From Polyodon spathula (lineage: Eukaryota; Chordata; Actinopteri; Acipenseriformes; Polyodontidae): 64,000 nucleotides of DNA. The position numbers and the translations under genes are program-made. The stretch's first letter is position 1. Every line of letters begins with the position of its first letter. Below the pieces are notes generated by a model. That model worked only from the letters and a program-made list of their open reading frames with translations, ran no database searches and was not told where the DNA came from. This document shows, in pieces, positions 31,098 through 41,050 of the stretch. Location of the stretch: contig NC_054565.1 of assembly GCF_017654505.1 (NCBI RefSeq), positions 307,047 to 371,046 on the forward strand, given 5' to 3'.

Positions 31098-31745
31098 CAG
31101 GTTTGTTTGGCAAAGACAAAACTATTCCACCTATAGCTTCAGCTAGAATCCAACGTTGGGCCTTGACATTATCAGCTTATGAATACACGTTCATGTACCG
31201 TCCTGGCTCGGACATAGTGAATGCAGATGCGCTCAGCAGTCTCCCGTTGCCCAATTCTCCAACTAACACACCTGTTCCACAAGAATTAGTGCTGTTATTG
31301 AATTTCTTGGATTCATCGCTTGTATGTGCTGTACAAATCAAGACATGGACGAGCAGTGACCCCCTCTTGTCCAAAGTCAAAGGCTACATTTTGCAAGGCG
31401 GGCCAAAAATACTTGTGTCTGATGACCTGTGTCCATTTTATTCCAGAAGCACTGAATTGAGCTGTCAAGACAGAATCTTATTGTGGGGTTCCAGAGTTGT
31501 GATTCCCCCACAGGGCAGAGAACCAATACTGGCGGAGCTACACAGTACGCACCCTGGAGTGTCAAGGATGAAAGTGTTGGGCCGCAGTTATGTCTGGTGG
31601 CCAGGCATAGACAGCGACATTGAGCACAGAGTTAGGCAATGTCCCCCATGCCAACAACTCCAAAAACTGCCTGTTACAGTTCAACTTCACCCATGGGAAT
31701 GGCCAGGCCGTGAATGGGTAAGACTGCATATTGATTATGTAGGTC
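31076..31745 (+). pseudogene. Gypsy RNase H end and integrase N-terminal half
   Basis: Text after DHKLLTGLFG leads into the integrase zinc domain, with H-x-G-V and the WWPGIDSDIE and CPPCQQ blocks forming HHCC. It runs up to the first catalytic aspartate of the DDE core (HIDYVG). There the solo LTR at 31746-32338 interrupts the gene. Confidence 0.85.
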
Positions 31746-32338
31746 TGTGAGGCGTGTGAGTAAAAATGGATTTTCCAGACAGTGATTTACGTGTAAAAAT
31801 TAAAATTTTATTTAATATTACACGGAAAAAAAAAGAAAAATAATAAAGAAGGATGTGAGGGAGGGAGTGCTGGAGTATTCAAAAATAAAGGAACGGAAGC
31901 CTCTTAGTCCTCTTCGCGCTCTGCTTAAATCCAAAAATAAAACAAAAAGGAATAAAAACAGAAAAGAGCCAAGTTAGTAAGGCCTCCGTTCGTGACACAG
32001 TCCAAAACTCCCACGTACTTCCCTCCAGCCTTTTTTCCCCCGCCTCTATTCCTTAGGACCAACCCCAAACACAGTAGCACGTTCCCTTTAGTATGCAAAC
32101 CCCGCCCCGGTAGTCAGTGGATCACCAATCCCAAACTGACAGGTATCCTTAATTTCACTTGACTCCAGTGGCTGGAATTTACATACTCGTACTTCCGCCC
32201 CTCACCAAGGTGCCGCCCCTCAAAAAGATGACTTTTGTCATGGTCACAAGACCTTGGTAAGGGAAGTCCCAAGTTGGTTTGATGCCTTCTACTGTTGGGA
32301 GGCTGAATTGCAGACCGAAACCCCTTTGACTCATCACA
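31746..32338 (-). mobile_element. Solo LTR nested in the gypsy integrase
   Basis: 593 bases start TGTGAG and end ATCACA, and the target AGGTC is duplicated exactly at 31741-31745 and 32339-32343. The integrase frame continues on both sides of the insertion. An AATAAA about 65 bases from one end on the minus strand suggests that the LTR points left. No internal retroviral genes remain, as expected after LTR-LTR recombination. It shares no obvious sequence with the host element's own LTRs. Confidence 0.85.
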
Positions 32339-32930
32339 AGGTCCTTTTTAGGCACTATTTTCCTGTTGCTCATTGATGCACATTCAAAGTTGCTGGAGAT
32401 CTTTAAAGTAAAAACGTCAACTTCAGCTGCAATCATTGAAAGGTTACGTCACTCATTCAGTATACAAGGCCTGCCATCACATTAAGACAGCGCCATATCA
32501 CCCTTCTTTGAATGGTCTCGCCGAGAGGGCCATCCAGACCTTTAAAGCAGGAATGAAGAAGTTGTCTGGCAGTACTTTCGAGTCTCCTTCTGAGTTACAG
32601 CATGACACCTCAAACTACTACTGGCTGTACACCGTTGGAGCTACTGATGATGCGTCGAGTGAGAACATGCCGGATTTGGTGTTTCCCAATTTGGAGGGGA
32701 AGGTGGAATGCAGGGAGAGCGCTCCAAAAGCAAATCATGACCAACGCAGTAGTACTCATACATTTAAGGCAGGAGCCCCTGTGTACGTCCATAATTTTGG
32801 AAGCGGTCCGCGGTGGATGCCAGGAACCATCACCAACGAAACAGGTCCATTGTCATTCCAAGTTCAGGTTGAGAACAGAGTAGTGCACAAACATGTGGGC
32901 CATGTTCGAGCAAGAGAAGCGTCTCCGTAA
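32339..32930 (+). pseudogene. Gypsy integrase C-terminal half and pol tail
   Basis: The integrase core resumes with LIDAHSKLLE (hallmark of the central core). After a frame change near 32435 it continues through PYHPSLNGLAERAIQTFK, which holds the catalytic Glu. The C-terminal part has an SH3-like region near VYVHNFGSGPRWMPGTI. The frame stops near 32928. The middle of the core, including the second Asp, appears to be partly missing around 32430-32450. Confidence 0.8.
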
Positions 32931-33380
32931 ACACGAGATCTACCTGTGACCAACGATTCACTGCTCGCCTCAGGGATATGTGACTACCCCACAGACACTG
33001 GTCCTGACATGTCCTGTGAATTTATGAACAACCCACCAGCCAGTTCCAGTGCTGTTCCTGTTGAAGCAAGCCAAGGTCAGGTCTAGCCTATTCCAGAACA
33101 CCCTCCGGAACAGCTCTGTCACTCTGATCGTTCCCACAGAGCACCCCTGAGACTTCATTTGTGAAGCCTTAGTTTAGTTGTGATTGCCACGGAGAACAAG
33201 GGGCAGAATAACCCCCTAGTAATCACCTGGAGTTTGGGCAGTCTACTCCAAACCTCCTAGGCTTAGTTTTGTTAAAGAATGTCCTGTTCCATTGTTCACA
33301 AGAAAGTTAAAAGAGAAAGGACATTGAAACATGTTTTGATGTTGTAAGGCAAGATCTTTTAAGAAAATATGTAAGGATTT

Positions 33381-33394
33381 TAAGGGGGAGGAAA
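33381..33394 (+). promoter_or_regulatory. Polypurine tract of the gypsy element
   Basis: TAAGGGGGAGGAAA ends directly at the first base of the 3' LTR and would prime plus-strand DNA synthesis. Confidence 0.85.
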
Positions 33395-33545
33395 TGCAGT
33401 AGTTGAGTTTATCGTCCCTTCCCCCTGTCAATCATACTAAGGTCAATTCTCAAGAACATGGCGATCAGCATGTAAACACTACTTTGTGTATATCTAATAA
33501 AACCACCTTTTTCTACAAGATAAATGTCTGCTTCAAGTTATTACA
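33395..33545 (+). repeat. 3' LTR of the gypsy element
   Basis: TGCAGTAGTTGAG to AAGTTATTACA, 151 bases, with AATAAA at 33496. It is colinear with the 5' LTR except for one deletion and scattered substitutions. Confidence 0.93.
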
Positions 33546-33550
33546 CCACC

Positions 33551-34030
33551 CCGAGCGAAAAGAACGAGTGCCCCTCCCGGATGCTACAATAATATAGTAT
33601 ATATACTACAGCTTGTGCTAAAAACTTTATTTATTTACCTGTACAATGTTTATTTGTACCATAATTAAACAATATTTAATGTATTTAATATTTACTGCAA
33701 AAGCTCTTATGTAATCACATGATAAAATACAGCCATTTATGATACAAATACATTGTTACATATAAAAAAAAAATATATATATATATATACGAATAAATGC
33801 CAATAAAAACGCAAACTTAACTTTGAGAGTAAAACAAGAGCAATCAAATAAAATACAACCATTTATGATAAAAAAACATTGATAAATATAAAAAATAAAT
33901 ATAATAATAAATAATAGGAATAAATGCCAATAAAAACGCAAACACAACTATCGCATCATGAAACCTAATCATCATGTGACATGTACACTAGCATGTCACA
34001 TTAACCTTTTGTAACCAATTATTTTTAACA
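33551..34030. repeat. AT-rich flank with a 120-bp tandem duplication
   Basis: AATGCCAATAAAAACGCAAAC occurs near 33795 and 33925, and CCATTTATGATA near 33732 and 33861. This marks a duplication of about 125 bases. A (TA)n run at 33774-33789 sits in the first copy only. No gene was seen. Confidence 0.65.
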
Positions 34031-35311
34031 GGTGAGGGTCCATGATTACTATAAATATAGGTAGCATGGGCACAAGTTTGTAATTCCCGAATGTAAGGGA
34101 GCAGAAAATGGAAAAATACGCTCAGTTAAGCAAAGAAAAAAGACTGTAATTACTTTAAGAAATGAAGGTAAATCTTTAAGACAAATCGCAAGAACTTTGC
34201 AAGTATCTGTAACTGCTGTGGCCAAGACCATCAAACGATTTGAAGAAACTGGCACTCATGAGGACCGAACAAGATCAGGCAGGCTAAGGGTGACCTCTGA
34301 ATCAGAAAACAAGTTCATTCGAGTCACAAGTCTGCGAAACCAGTGACTAACTGCCTCTGAAATACAAGCTCAGCTAAATGCTACTAGAAGTACAGATGTT
34401 TCAACATCAACTGTTCAGAGGAGATTGCATGAAGCTGGCCTAACTGGAAGAATTGCTGCAAAGAAACCATTGTTAAGAGTACAGAATAAGAGGAAGAGAC
34501 TTGCCTGGGCCAAAAAACACAGAAATGGACGTTTTGAGGAGTGGAAGTCGGTCTTATGGACCGATGAGTCAATATTTGGGTCCAGCCGCCGAATATTTGT
34601 AAGACTCAGAGAGGGTGAGCGCATGAGTTCTGCATGTGTGGTTCCCACTGTCAACCATGGAGGAGGCAGTGTCATGGTCTGGGGTTGCTTTGCTGGTGAC
34701 AGAGTTAGTGATCTTTACCAAGTCCATGGCAAGCTCAACCAGCATGGCTATCATAGCATACTTCAGAGGCATGCCATTCCATCAAGATTACAGCTAGTTG
34801 TGCAGTCCTTCATTCTTCAGCAAGATAATGACCCAAAACACACCTCAAAGTTGTGCAAGAACTATCTGGCGAAGAAGGAAAGTGAAGGACAACTCAATCG
34901 AATGACCTGGCCTGCCTAGTCTCCAGACCTCAATCCCATAGAACTTGTATGGGACGAACTGGACAGAAGAGTCAAAGCAAAGCTACCCACAAGTTCTCTA
35001 CATCTCTAGGAATTGCTGCAGAAGAGCTGGGAAGACATGTCGGGTGATTTCCTGCTGAAACTTGTTAACCAAATGCCCTGTGTTTGTGAAGCTGTTATTA
35101 AAGCAAAGGGTAGTTATTTTGAGGAATCCAAGATTTAGAGACAATTTTCAATTTTCTTGAACATTGCTTTGATGCTCCTTATGTTTTGTTTTGTATATAG
35201 TAACATGTGTTTTCATTTCAAGTATTTACAGAAACGTATACGACATAAAACATTGTCAATTATGAAAAAAAACCTAGTTTCCAGCAAGTGTACTCAAACT
35301 TTTGATTGGTA

Positions 35312-35315
<4 letters not shown>
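34031..35315 (+). mobile_element. Tc1-like DNA transposon, transposase broken
   Basis: The right end reads CTCAAACTTTTGATTGGTAC at 35292-35311, a typical Tc1 inverted terminus, and abuts a (TG)n(TA)n microsatellite. The left terminus was not found, so the element may be truncated near 34000. The transposase is followed through three in-frame stops. Confidence 0.85.
34108..35138 (+). pseudogene. Tc1-like transposase with stops
   Basis: The ATG at 34108 is followed by a frame change near 34146, then the helix-turn-helix region (SLRQIARTLQVS, RTRSGR). The DDE core has VLWTDESIF (first Asp), QQDNDPKHTS (second Asp) and SPDLNPIELVWDEL (Glu, 34 residues on). Stops occur at 34344-34346, 34917-34919 and near 35008. 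The protein ends with GSYFEESKI and TAG at about 35136. About 340 codons is the normal length for this family. Confidence 0.9.

Positions 35316-35387
<72 letters not shown>
35313..35387. repeat. (TG)n(TA)n microsatellite
   Basis: About 48 bases of TG followed by about 26 of TA, directly beside the Tc1-like end. Confidence 0.97.
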
Positions 35388-36309
35388 GGGTTGTAGTTAT
35401 GCTGTCATATTTACTGCGTCTTATTTGTTATACAATAATACATAAAAAAATAAATATTAACAATTACCATTTTGAAATCGGACAACGGTATCAGTATCTA
35501 CATTGAAATAACATTCATAATGTTTATATAGCAGCTTAGTCGTTATTGTGTTGAGCAGGTCACCAGCTCAGAGAGTTGGTGTGTTCGTTGAGTCCACGTT
35601 GAGCCAACGCTGCGCATCACTAGCTCTCAACGGTGAGTTTAGGAACGATTTTAAGAGTTGTTGCTTCTCAGCGTTGAATTTAGGAACTCAGCCAATGACA
35701 CCACCCCTGCTTAACTCTACGGCACTCAGCCAATAGGCAGGGACTGGACGTTGAAAAGAATTGTGGGAAATTACGTTTTAAAACCTTGACTTATACCCAC
35801 ATATCCCACACTGCTTTTCAGCATCCTGTCCCGGCCTATTGGTTGAGCGCCACAGAGCAAGTAGGGGCAGCACATTCAAATTTCAAACTGCTCAGACCGA
35901 CACGGAGCACTGAGCTTAAATGTGTTTAAGCCACTGACTGTCTCTGTTCAACTGAATACTGTTTGGATTTTAGCCGGATTAATTTTCATTTAGCTTCTTT
36001 GTTTTTAAGCTACTGACTGTCTCTGTTGAACCGAATACTATTTTAGCCGGATAGATATTCATCGGCAGACATGCTCTGGATGCAAGTACAGTGCTGACAT
36101 GTCATTTCCTAAAACTATATTAAGCTAGGTTTTGGGTAAATATATAAAGAAAAAAAAAACAGTGTATATTTTAGCACTAGTACAACAAGACCATGTATGG
36201 AATTAAAATTAAAGAACATGTGATTGGGTCTCATAAATGGGTAAAAAAAATTCTATTACCCTCAAATCTTTTGCATTTGCTTTTGCTCACTTTATCTTAT
36301 CTTGAAAGC

Positions 36310-36311
<2 letters not shown>
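35388..36311. other. Intergenic DNA without a recognised gene
   Basis: No supported gene. Two similar blocks, AAGCCACTGACTGTCTCTGTT (about 35928) and AAGCTACTGACTGTCTCTGTT (about 36006), form an imperfect 79-bp tandem repeat. Confidence 0.45.

Positions 36312-36378
<67 letters not shown>
36312..36378. repeat. (TA)n microsatellite
   Basis: A TA run with one interruption. The Tc1-like element's first base follows it directly. Confidence 0.97.
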
Positions 36379-36384
<6 letters not shown>

Positions 36385-37973
36385 GTGCAAAAGTTTTAGG
36401 CAGGTGTGAAAAAGTGCTGTAAAGTAAGAATGCTTTCAAAAATAGACATGTTAATAGTTTATATTTATCAATTAACAAAATGCAAAGTGAGTGAACAGAA
36501 GAAAAATCTACATCAAATCAATATTTGGTGTGACCACCCTTTGCCTTCAATACAGCATCAATTCTTCTAGGTACACTAGCACACAGTTTTTGAAGGAACT
36601 CGGCAGGTAGGTTGGCCCAAACATCTTGGAGAACTAACCACAGTTCTTCTGTGGATTTAGGCAGCCTCAGTTGCTTCTCTCTCTTCATGTAATCCCGACA
36701 GACTCGATGATGTTGAGGTCAGGGCTCGGTGGGGGCCATACCATCACTTCCCGGACTCCTTGTTCTTCTTTACGCTGAAGATAGTTCTTTAATGATTTTT
36801 ATTGTATGTTTGGGGGACATTGTCATGCTGCAGAATAAATTTGGGGCCAATCAGATGCCTCCCTGATGGTATTGCATGATGGATAAGTATCTGCCTGTAC
36901 TTCTCAGCATTGAGGAGACCATTAATTCTGACCAAATCCCCTACTCCATTTGTAGAAATGCAGCCCCAAACTTGCAAGGAACCTCCACCATGCGTCACTG
37001 TTGCCTGCAGACTCTCATTTGTGTACCACTCTCCAGCCCTTCGGCGAATCAACTGCCTTCTGCTACAGCCAAATGTTACAAATTTTGACTCATCAGTCCA
37101 GAGCACCTGCTGCCATTTTTCTGCACCCCAGTTCCTGTGTTTTCGTGCATAGTTGAGTCGATTAGCCTTGTTTCCACGTCGGAGGTATGGCTTTTTGTCT
37201 GCAAGTCTTCCATGAAGGCCACTTCTGACCAGACTTCTCCAGACAGTAGATGGGTGTACCAGGGTCCCACTGTTTTCTGCCAATTCTGAGCTGATGGCAT
37301 TGCTGGACATCTTCCGATTGCGAAGGGAAGTAAGCATGATGTGTCTTTCATCTGCTGCAGTAAGTTTCCTTGGCCGACCACTGCGTCTACGGTCCTCAAC
37401 GTTGCCCTTTTCCTTGTGTTTCTTCAAAAGAGCTTGGACAGCACATCTGGAAACCCCTGTCTGTCTTGAAATTTCTGCCTGGGAGAGACCTTGCTGATGC
37501 AGTATAACTACCTTGTGTCTTGTTGCTGTGCTCAGTCTTGCCACGGTGTATGACTTTTGACAGTAAACTGTCTTCAGCAGCCTCACCTTGTTAGCTGAGT
37601 TTGGCTGTTCCTCACCCAGTTTTATTCCTCCTACACAGCTGTTTCTGTTTCAGTTAATGATCGTGTTTCAACCTACATATTAAATTGATGATCATTAGCA
37701 CCTGTTTGGTATAATTGTTTAATCATACACCTGACTATATGCCTACAAAATCCCTGACTTTGTGCAAGTGTACCTAGAAGAATTGATGCTGTTTTGAAGG
37801 CAAAGGGTGGTTACACCAAATATTGATTTGATGTAGATTTTTCTTCTGTTTACCCACTTTGCATTTTGTTAATTGATACTTATAAACTATTAACATGTCT
37901 ATTTTTTAAAGCATTCTTACACACCTTCTTTTCCTTCTTTTACACACCTGCCTAACACTTTTGCACAGTACTG
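36379..37973 (-). mobile_element. Tc1-like DNA transposon of a second family, both ends present
   Basis: The inverted ends are AGTACTGTGCAAAAGTTTTA at 36379 and, on the minus strand from the right, CAGTACTGTGCAAAAGTGTT. Similarity extends inward to TAGACATGTTAATAGTTTAT. About 1.6 kb is the standard size. The transposase lies on the minus strand. The TA target on the left is part of a TA microsatellite. Confidence 0.9.
36600..37586 (-). pseudogene. Tc1-like transposase, N-terminal 260 codons open, C-terminus frameshifted
   Basis: From 37586 the frame reads a paired-like DNA-binding domain (HQQGLSQAEISRQTGVS, RRSGRPRKL). The catalytic core follows with VLWTDESKF (first Asp), THGGGSLQVWGC and LQHDNVPQ (second Asp region, mutated just after the Asp). 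A deletion at about 36800-36830 throws the rest out of frame. The Glu block SPDLNIIES is still readable near 36700-36730. Confidence 0.88.
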
Positions 37974-38040
37974 TGTTCTGTTCAATATTTTTTTTAAAAC
38001 ACTTAAACTCAAAATCAATTATTGTAAGGTGATATTGGTT

Positions 38041-38264
38041 TTATGTTGGGAAATATTAAAGTAAAAGTATTCAACCCCCACACATTAATATTTGGTAGAG
38101 CCACCTTTTGCTGCAATAACAGCTTTAAGTCTTTTGGGGAAAGTATGTACCAGCTTTGCACACAGTGTTGGAGTGATTTTGTCCCATTCTTCTTGGCAGA
38201 TTTGCTCCAGGTTGTTCAGATTGGTTGGACGACGCTTGTGGACCGCAATTTTCAAAAAGTACCA

Positions 38265-38267
<3 letters not shown>
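38041..38267 (-). mobile_element. Fragment of a third Tc1-like element (transposase C-terminus)
   Basis: On the minus strand, text such as EEWDKITPTLCAKLVHTFP and KAVIAAKGGSTKY is the C-terminal end of a common fish Tc1 transposase. The stretch near 38041-38090 is its 3' flank. The element is cut at 38267 by the (TC)n tract. Confidence 0.75.

Positions 38268-38337
<70 letters not shown>
38268..38337. repeat. (TC)n microsatellite
   Basis: About 70 bases of TC with no interruption, sitting exactly between the Tc1 fragment and LINE copy 5. Confidence 0.98.
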
Positions 38338-38341
<4 letters not shown>

Positions 38342-39392
38342 TGTACATGGATTAGGGAGTGGTTAACTTGTAGAAAACAGAAAGTACTGATTAGAGGAAA
38401 AACCTCAGAATGGAGTGTGGTAACCAGCGGTGTACCACAGGGATCAGTATTAGGTCCTCTGCTATTCCTAATCTACATTAATGATTTAGATTCTGGTATA
38501 GTAAGCAAACTTGTTAAATTTGCAGACGACACAAAAATAGGAGGAGTGGCAAACACTGTTGCAGCAGCAAAGGTCATTCAAAATGATCTAGACAAGATTC
38601 AGAACTGGGCAGATACATGGCAAATGACATTTAATAGAGAAAAGTGTAAGGTACTGCACGCAGGAAATAAAAATGTACATTATAAATATCATATGGGAGA
38701 TATTGAAATTGGAGAAGGAATCTATGAAAAAGACCTAGGAGTTTTTGTTGACTCAGAAATGTCTTCATCTAGGCAATGTGGGGAAGCTATAAAAAAGGCT
38801 AACAAGATGCTCGGATACATTGTGAAAAGTGTTGAATTTAAATCAAGGGAAGTAATGTTAAAACTGTACAATGCACTAGTAAGACCTCATCTTGAATATT
38901 GTGTGCAGTTCTGGTCACCTCGCTATAAAAAAGATATTGCTGCTCTAGAAAGAGTGCAAAGAAGAGCGACCAGAATTATTCCGGGCTTAAAAGGCATGTC
39001 ATATGCAGACAGGCTAAAAGAATTGAATCTATTCAGTCTTGAACAAAGAAGACTACGTGGCGACCTAATTCAAGCATTCAAAATTCTAAAAGGTATTGAC
39101 AGTGTCGACGCAAGGGACTTTTTCAGCCTGAAAAAAGAAACAAGGACCAGGGGTCACAAATGGAGTTTAGAAAAAGGGGCATTCAGAACAGAAAATAGGA
39201 GACACTTTTTTACACAGAGAATTGTGAGGGTCTGGAATCAACTCCCCAGTAATGTTGTTGAAGCTGACACCCTGGGATCCTTCAAGAAGCTGCTTGATGA
39301 GATTTTGGGATCAATAAGCTACTAACAACCAAACGAGCAAGATGGGCCGAATGGCCTCCTCTCGTTTGTAAACTTTCTTATGTTCTTATGTT

Positions 39393-39397
<5 letters not shown>
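38338..39397 (+). mobile_element. CR1-type LINE, 5'-truncated (copy 5)
   Basis: The plus-strand copy starts inside RT at the CTWIREWLT block and runs to the family's 3' tail (TTCTTATGTTCTTATG) at 39397, where a TA microsatellite begins. The RT frame is open from the junction to the stop at 39323-39325. Confidence 0.92.
38340..39325 (+). pseudogene. CR1-type LINE ORF2, C-terminal 328 codons, open
   Basis: RT motif B (GVPQGSVLGPLLF), motif C (FADDT) and the C-terminal domain are intact. Motif A and everything upstream are missing by truncation. The frame continues leftwards into the TC repeat and Tc1 fragment by chance, which gives a chimeric open frame without biological meaning. Confidence 0.9.

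Positions 39398-39457
<60 letters not shown>
39397..39457. repeat. (TA)n microsatellite
   Basis: About 60 bases of TA directly after the LINE tail. Confidence 0.97.
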
Positions 39458-39462
<5 letters not shown>

Positions 39463-39865
39463 GTATTTACATTGAATGCACTTATATATATAACAAGGGC
39501 TGGTAGGCGACGTAATCACATACAAAGACATAAACCCAATATACACTCCTTGCAAAGGAGCCAGCTCTTTTGTACAGCGGTATCGGCACTATGCCTTAGT
39601 GCGATAGGTCCCGGGTTTGCGCCCGCCCTCTGCCTGCATGTGGATTGCCTCGCCCTGTGTAATGCGCCTGCCTGCGGGAACCAAGATCGCTACATTTGGT
39701 GTCCAGAAGTGGTATGTGGCAACCAGTCAAGAAGGAACCTGCAGGAGTTGGAGCTGCTCCCACTGGAAAGATGGGGATCGCCAAACAGCCAGAGGGGTGT
39801 GACCCCAAAGAGGGACCACCACCAGCGATCTCAACACCGCATCGTGGCAGGGAGAGTGGTGTAAA

Positions 39866-40645
39866 GACCCTCCGGTTCAATGGGAAGGTGGGCTGGGACA
39901 CTTTCCATGCCCAGTTCAATCTGGTGGCTCGACTGGAAAGATGGACCGAGGAGAAGGTCCACCGAGGAGAAGGTCCACCGAGGAGAAGGCTCTCCAACTC
40001 TCCAGGTGTTTGGCGGAGGATGCGCTACCCTGTCTGCTCACTCTGGCCCCAGAGCAACAGAAGGACTTTGGGGCACTGAATGAGGCACTCCGGAGCCAAT
40101 TGGGCAGCAGCCAACAGCCAGGGCTGCTGTGGAACGAGCTCCGGGGACCGACTGGGAAGAAAGCGGAGACCCTCCGTGAGCTAGCCACGGCAATAGAGGT
40201 CTTGACGCACCGCGCCGTTGTGCACATGCTCCCTGCGGTGCAGGAAGAGCTCGCCAGGGACCAATTTGTGCAGGCAATCAGGACCGGAGAACTGCAAGCG
40301 CAAGTGAGACTCCTCCGACCCCTAAGCCTCCGGGAAGCTGTGGAACTGGTGTACAAGAGGGAGGTGGTCTGGGCAACAGAGCAGAGGGTCCTACGGGACG
40401 GGGTCCACCACGAGTCCAGACTGCACAGGAGGAGGCTATTCCTTGTGAGGGGTCGCCTGACTGGCAGCCCGAGGTCGTCGCTCTTCTCAGGGCGGTATCG
40501 GCCCAGAGCCCTAGAGTCCGTCCGCGAACACCCCTCCTGTGCTGGAGAAGTGTCCAGCCTGGCCACTGAATGTGCGGAGAGCCACCATACTGTAAACGTC
40601 AGCAACCTTTGGCTGCCGTTGGGAAACGCCCAAGGGTCCACTTAA
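39866..40645 (+). pseudogene. Gypsy gag with an internal 18-bp triplication
   Basis: The start of gag (LRFNGKVGWDTFHAQFNLVARLERW) and the main part (LQLSRCLAEDALPCLL to ARDQFVQAIRTGELQAQVRLL, PLSLREAVELVYKRE) are in different frames. Between them, around 39948-39990, GAGGAGAAGGTCCACC is repeated three times in tandem. The resulting indel explains the frame change. The sequence pattern is that of the fish gypsy capsid region. A stop occurs near 40643. Confidence 0.75.
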
Positions 40646-40709
40646 CTAGCTGCCAGTGGACCCCACAAAGAAACCCTGTCACAACGAAGCAGGGTCCCTC
40701 TTGGATGGT

Positions 40710-40878
40710 GGTCAAGAGGACCACCATGGACGACTATTACCACATCCCGGTTTCCGTGAAGGGAGTGTCCTGCACCGCCTTGGTGGACACCGGGTCGACA
40801 GTCACCATCATGTGGTCAGATATCTTGAAAAGGCGTCAAGGGAGACCGTGGCTGATGGAGGGGACCACTGCCCGTTAA
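40710..40878 (+). pseudogene. Gypsy aspartic protease, N-terminal part
   Basis: ALVDTGSTVTIM holds the intact D-T-G triad. YHIPVSVKG lies just before it. The frame ends at 40876-40878, and the rest of pol is missing. Confidence 0.8.
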
Positions 40879-40942
40879 GGACTTGACGGGGGAGCTGGTG
40901 CCGATGGAGGGAAGAGGAACAGTGCCCATCCACATTGGGATG

Positions 40943-41050
40943 AACATAAGAACATAAGAAAGTTTACAAACGAGAGGAGGCCCTTCGACCCATCTTGCTC
41001 GTTTGGTTGTTAGTAGCTTATTGATCCCAGAATCTCATCAACAGCTTCTT
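40943..41050 (-). mobile_element. CR1-type LINE, 108-bp 3' stub (copy 6)
   Basis: The 3' tail and about 100 bases upstream of it are present (GAACATAAGAACATAAG to CAGCTTCTT), with a few substitutions not found in the neighbouring copy. It ends exactly where the tail of copy 7 begins, in the same orientation. Confidence 0.88.

Larger units (their letters stand above)
28443..33545 (+). mobile_element. Ty3/gypsy LTR retrotransposon, full length with two LTRs
   Basis: LTRs at 28443-28611 and 33395-33545 start TG and end CA, and the 5-bp flank CCACC is duplicated exactly at 28438-28442 and 33546-33550. A primer-binding-type sequence TTGGCGACGAGG follows the left LTR, and a polypurine tract AAGGGGGAGGAAA precedes the right one. 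Between them lie gag, CCHC knuckles, protease, RT, RNase H and integrase in gypsy order. Frameshifts, stops and a nested solo LTR make it inactive. Confidence 0.93.
39495..40941 (+). mobile_element. Gypsy LTR retrotransposon fragment: LTR end, gag and protease
   Basis: After a GC-richer stretch that may be the end of an LTR (ending CTACA at 39694) comes TTTGGTGTCCAGAAGTGG, a typical gypsy leader and primer-binding type sequence. Gag and the start of protease follow. The element stops at 40941, where a LINE fragment begins, and no RT or second LTR is found beyond the LINE. This family differs from the gypsy element at 28443. Confidence 0.8.

Noticed and set aside
32179..32436. 85-codon minus-strand frame inside the nested LTR
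   Set aside because: It crosses the LTR boundary and target duplication into gypsy integrase and has no recognised domain.
38225..38345. Fusion of a Tc1 fragment, Ser-Leu repeat and LINE RT in one open frame
   Set aside because: It is a chance in-frame join through a (TC)n microsatellite. The parts are on opposite coding strands or truncated, and no start context exists.
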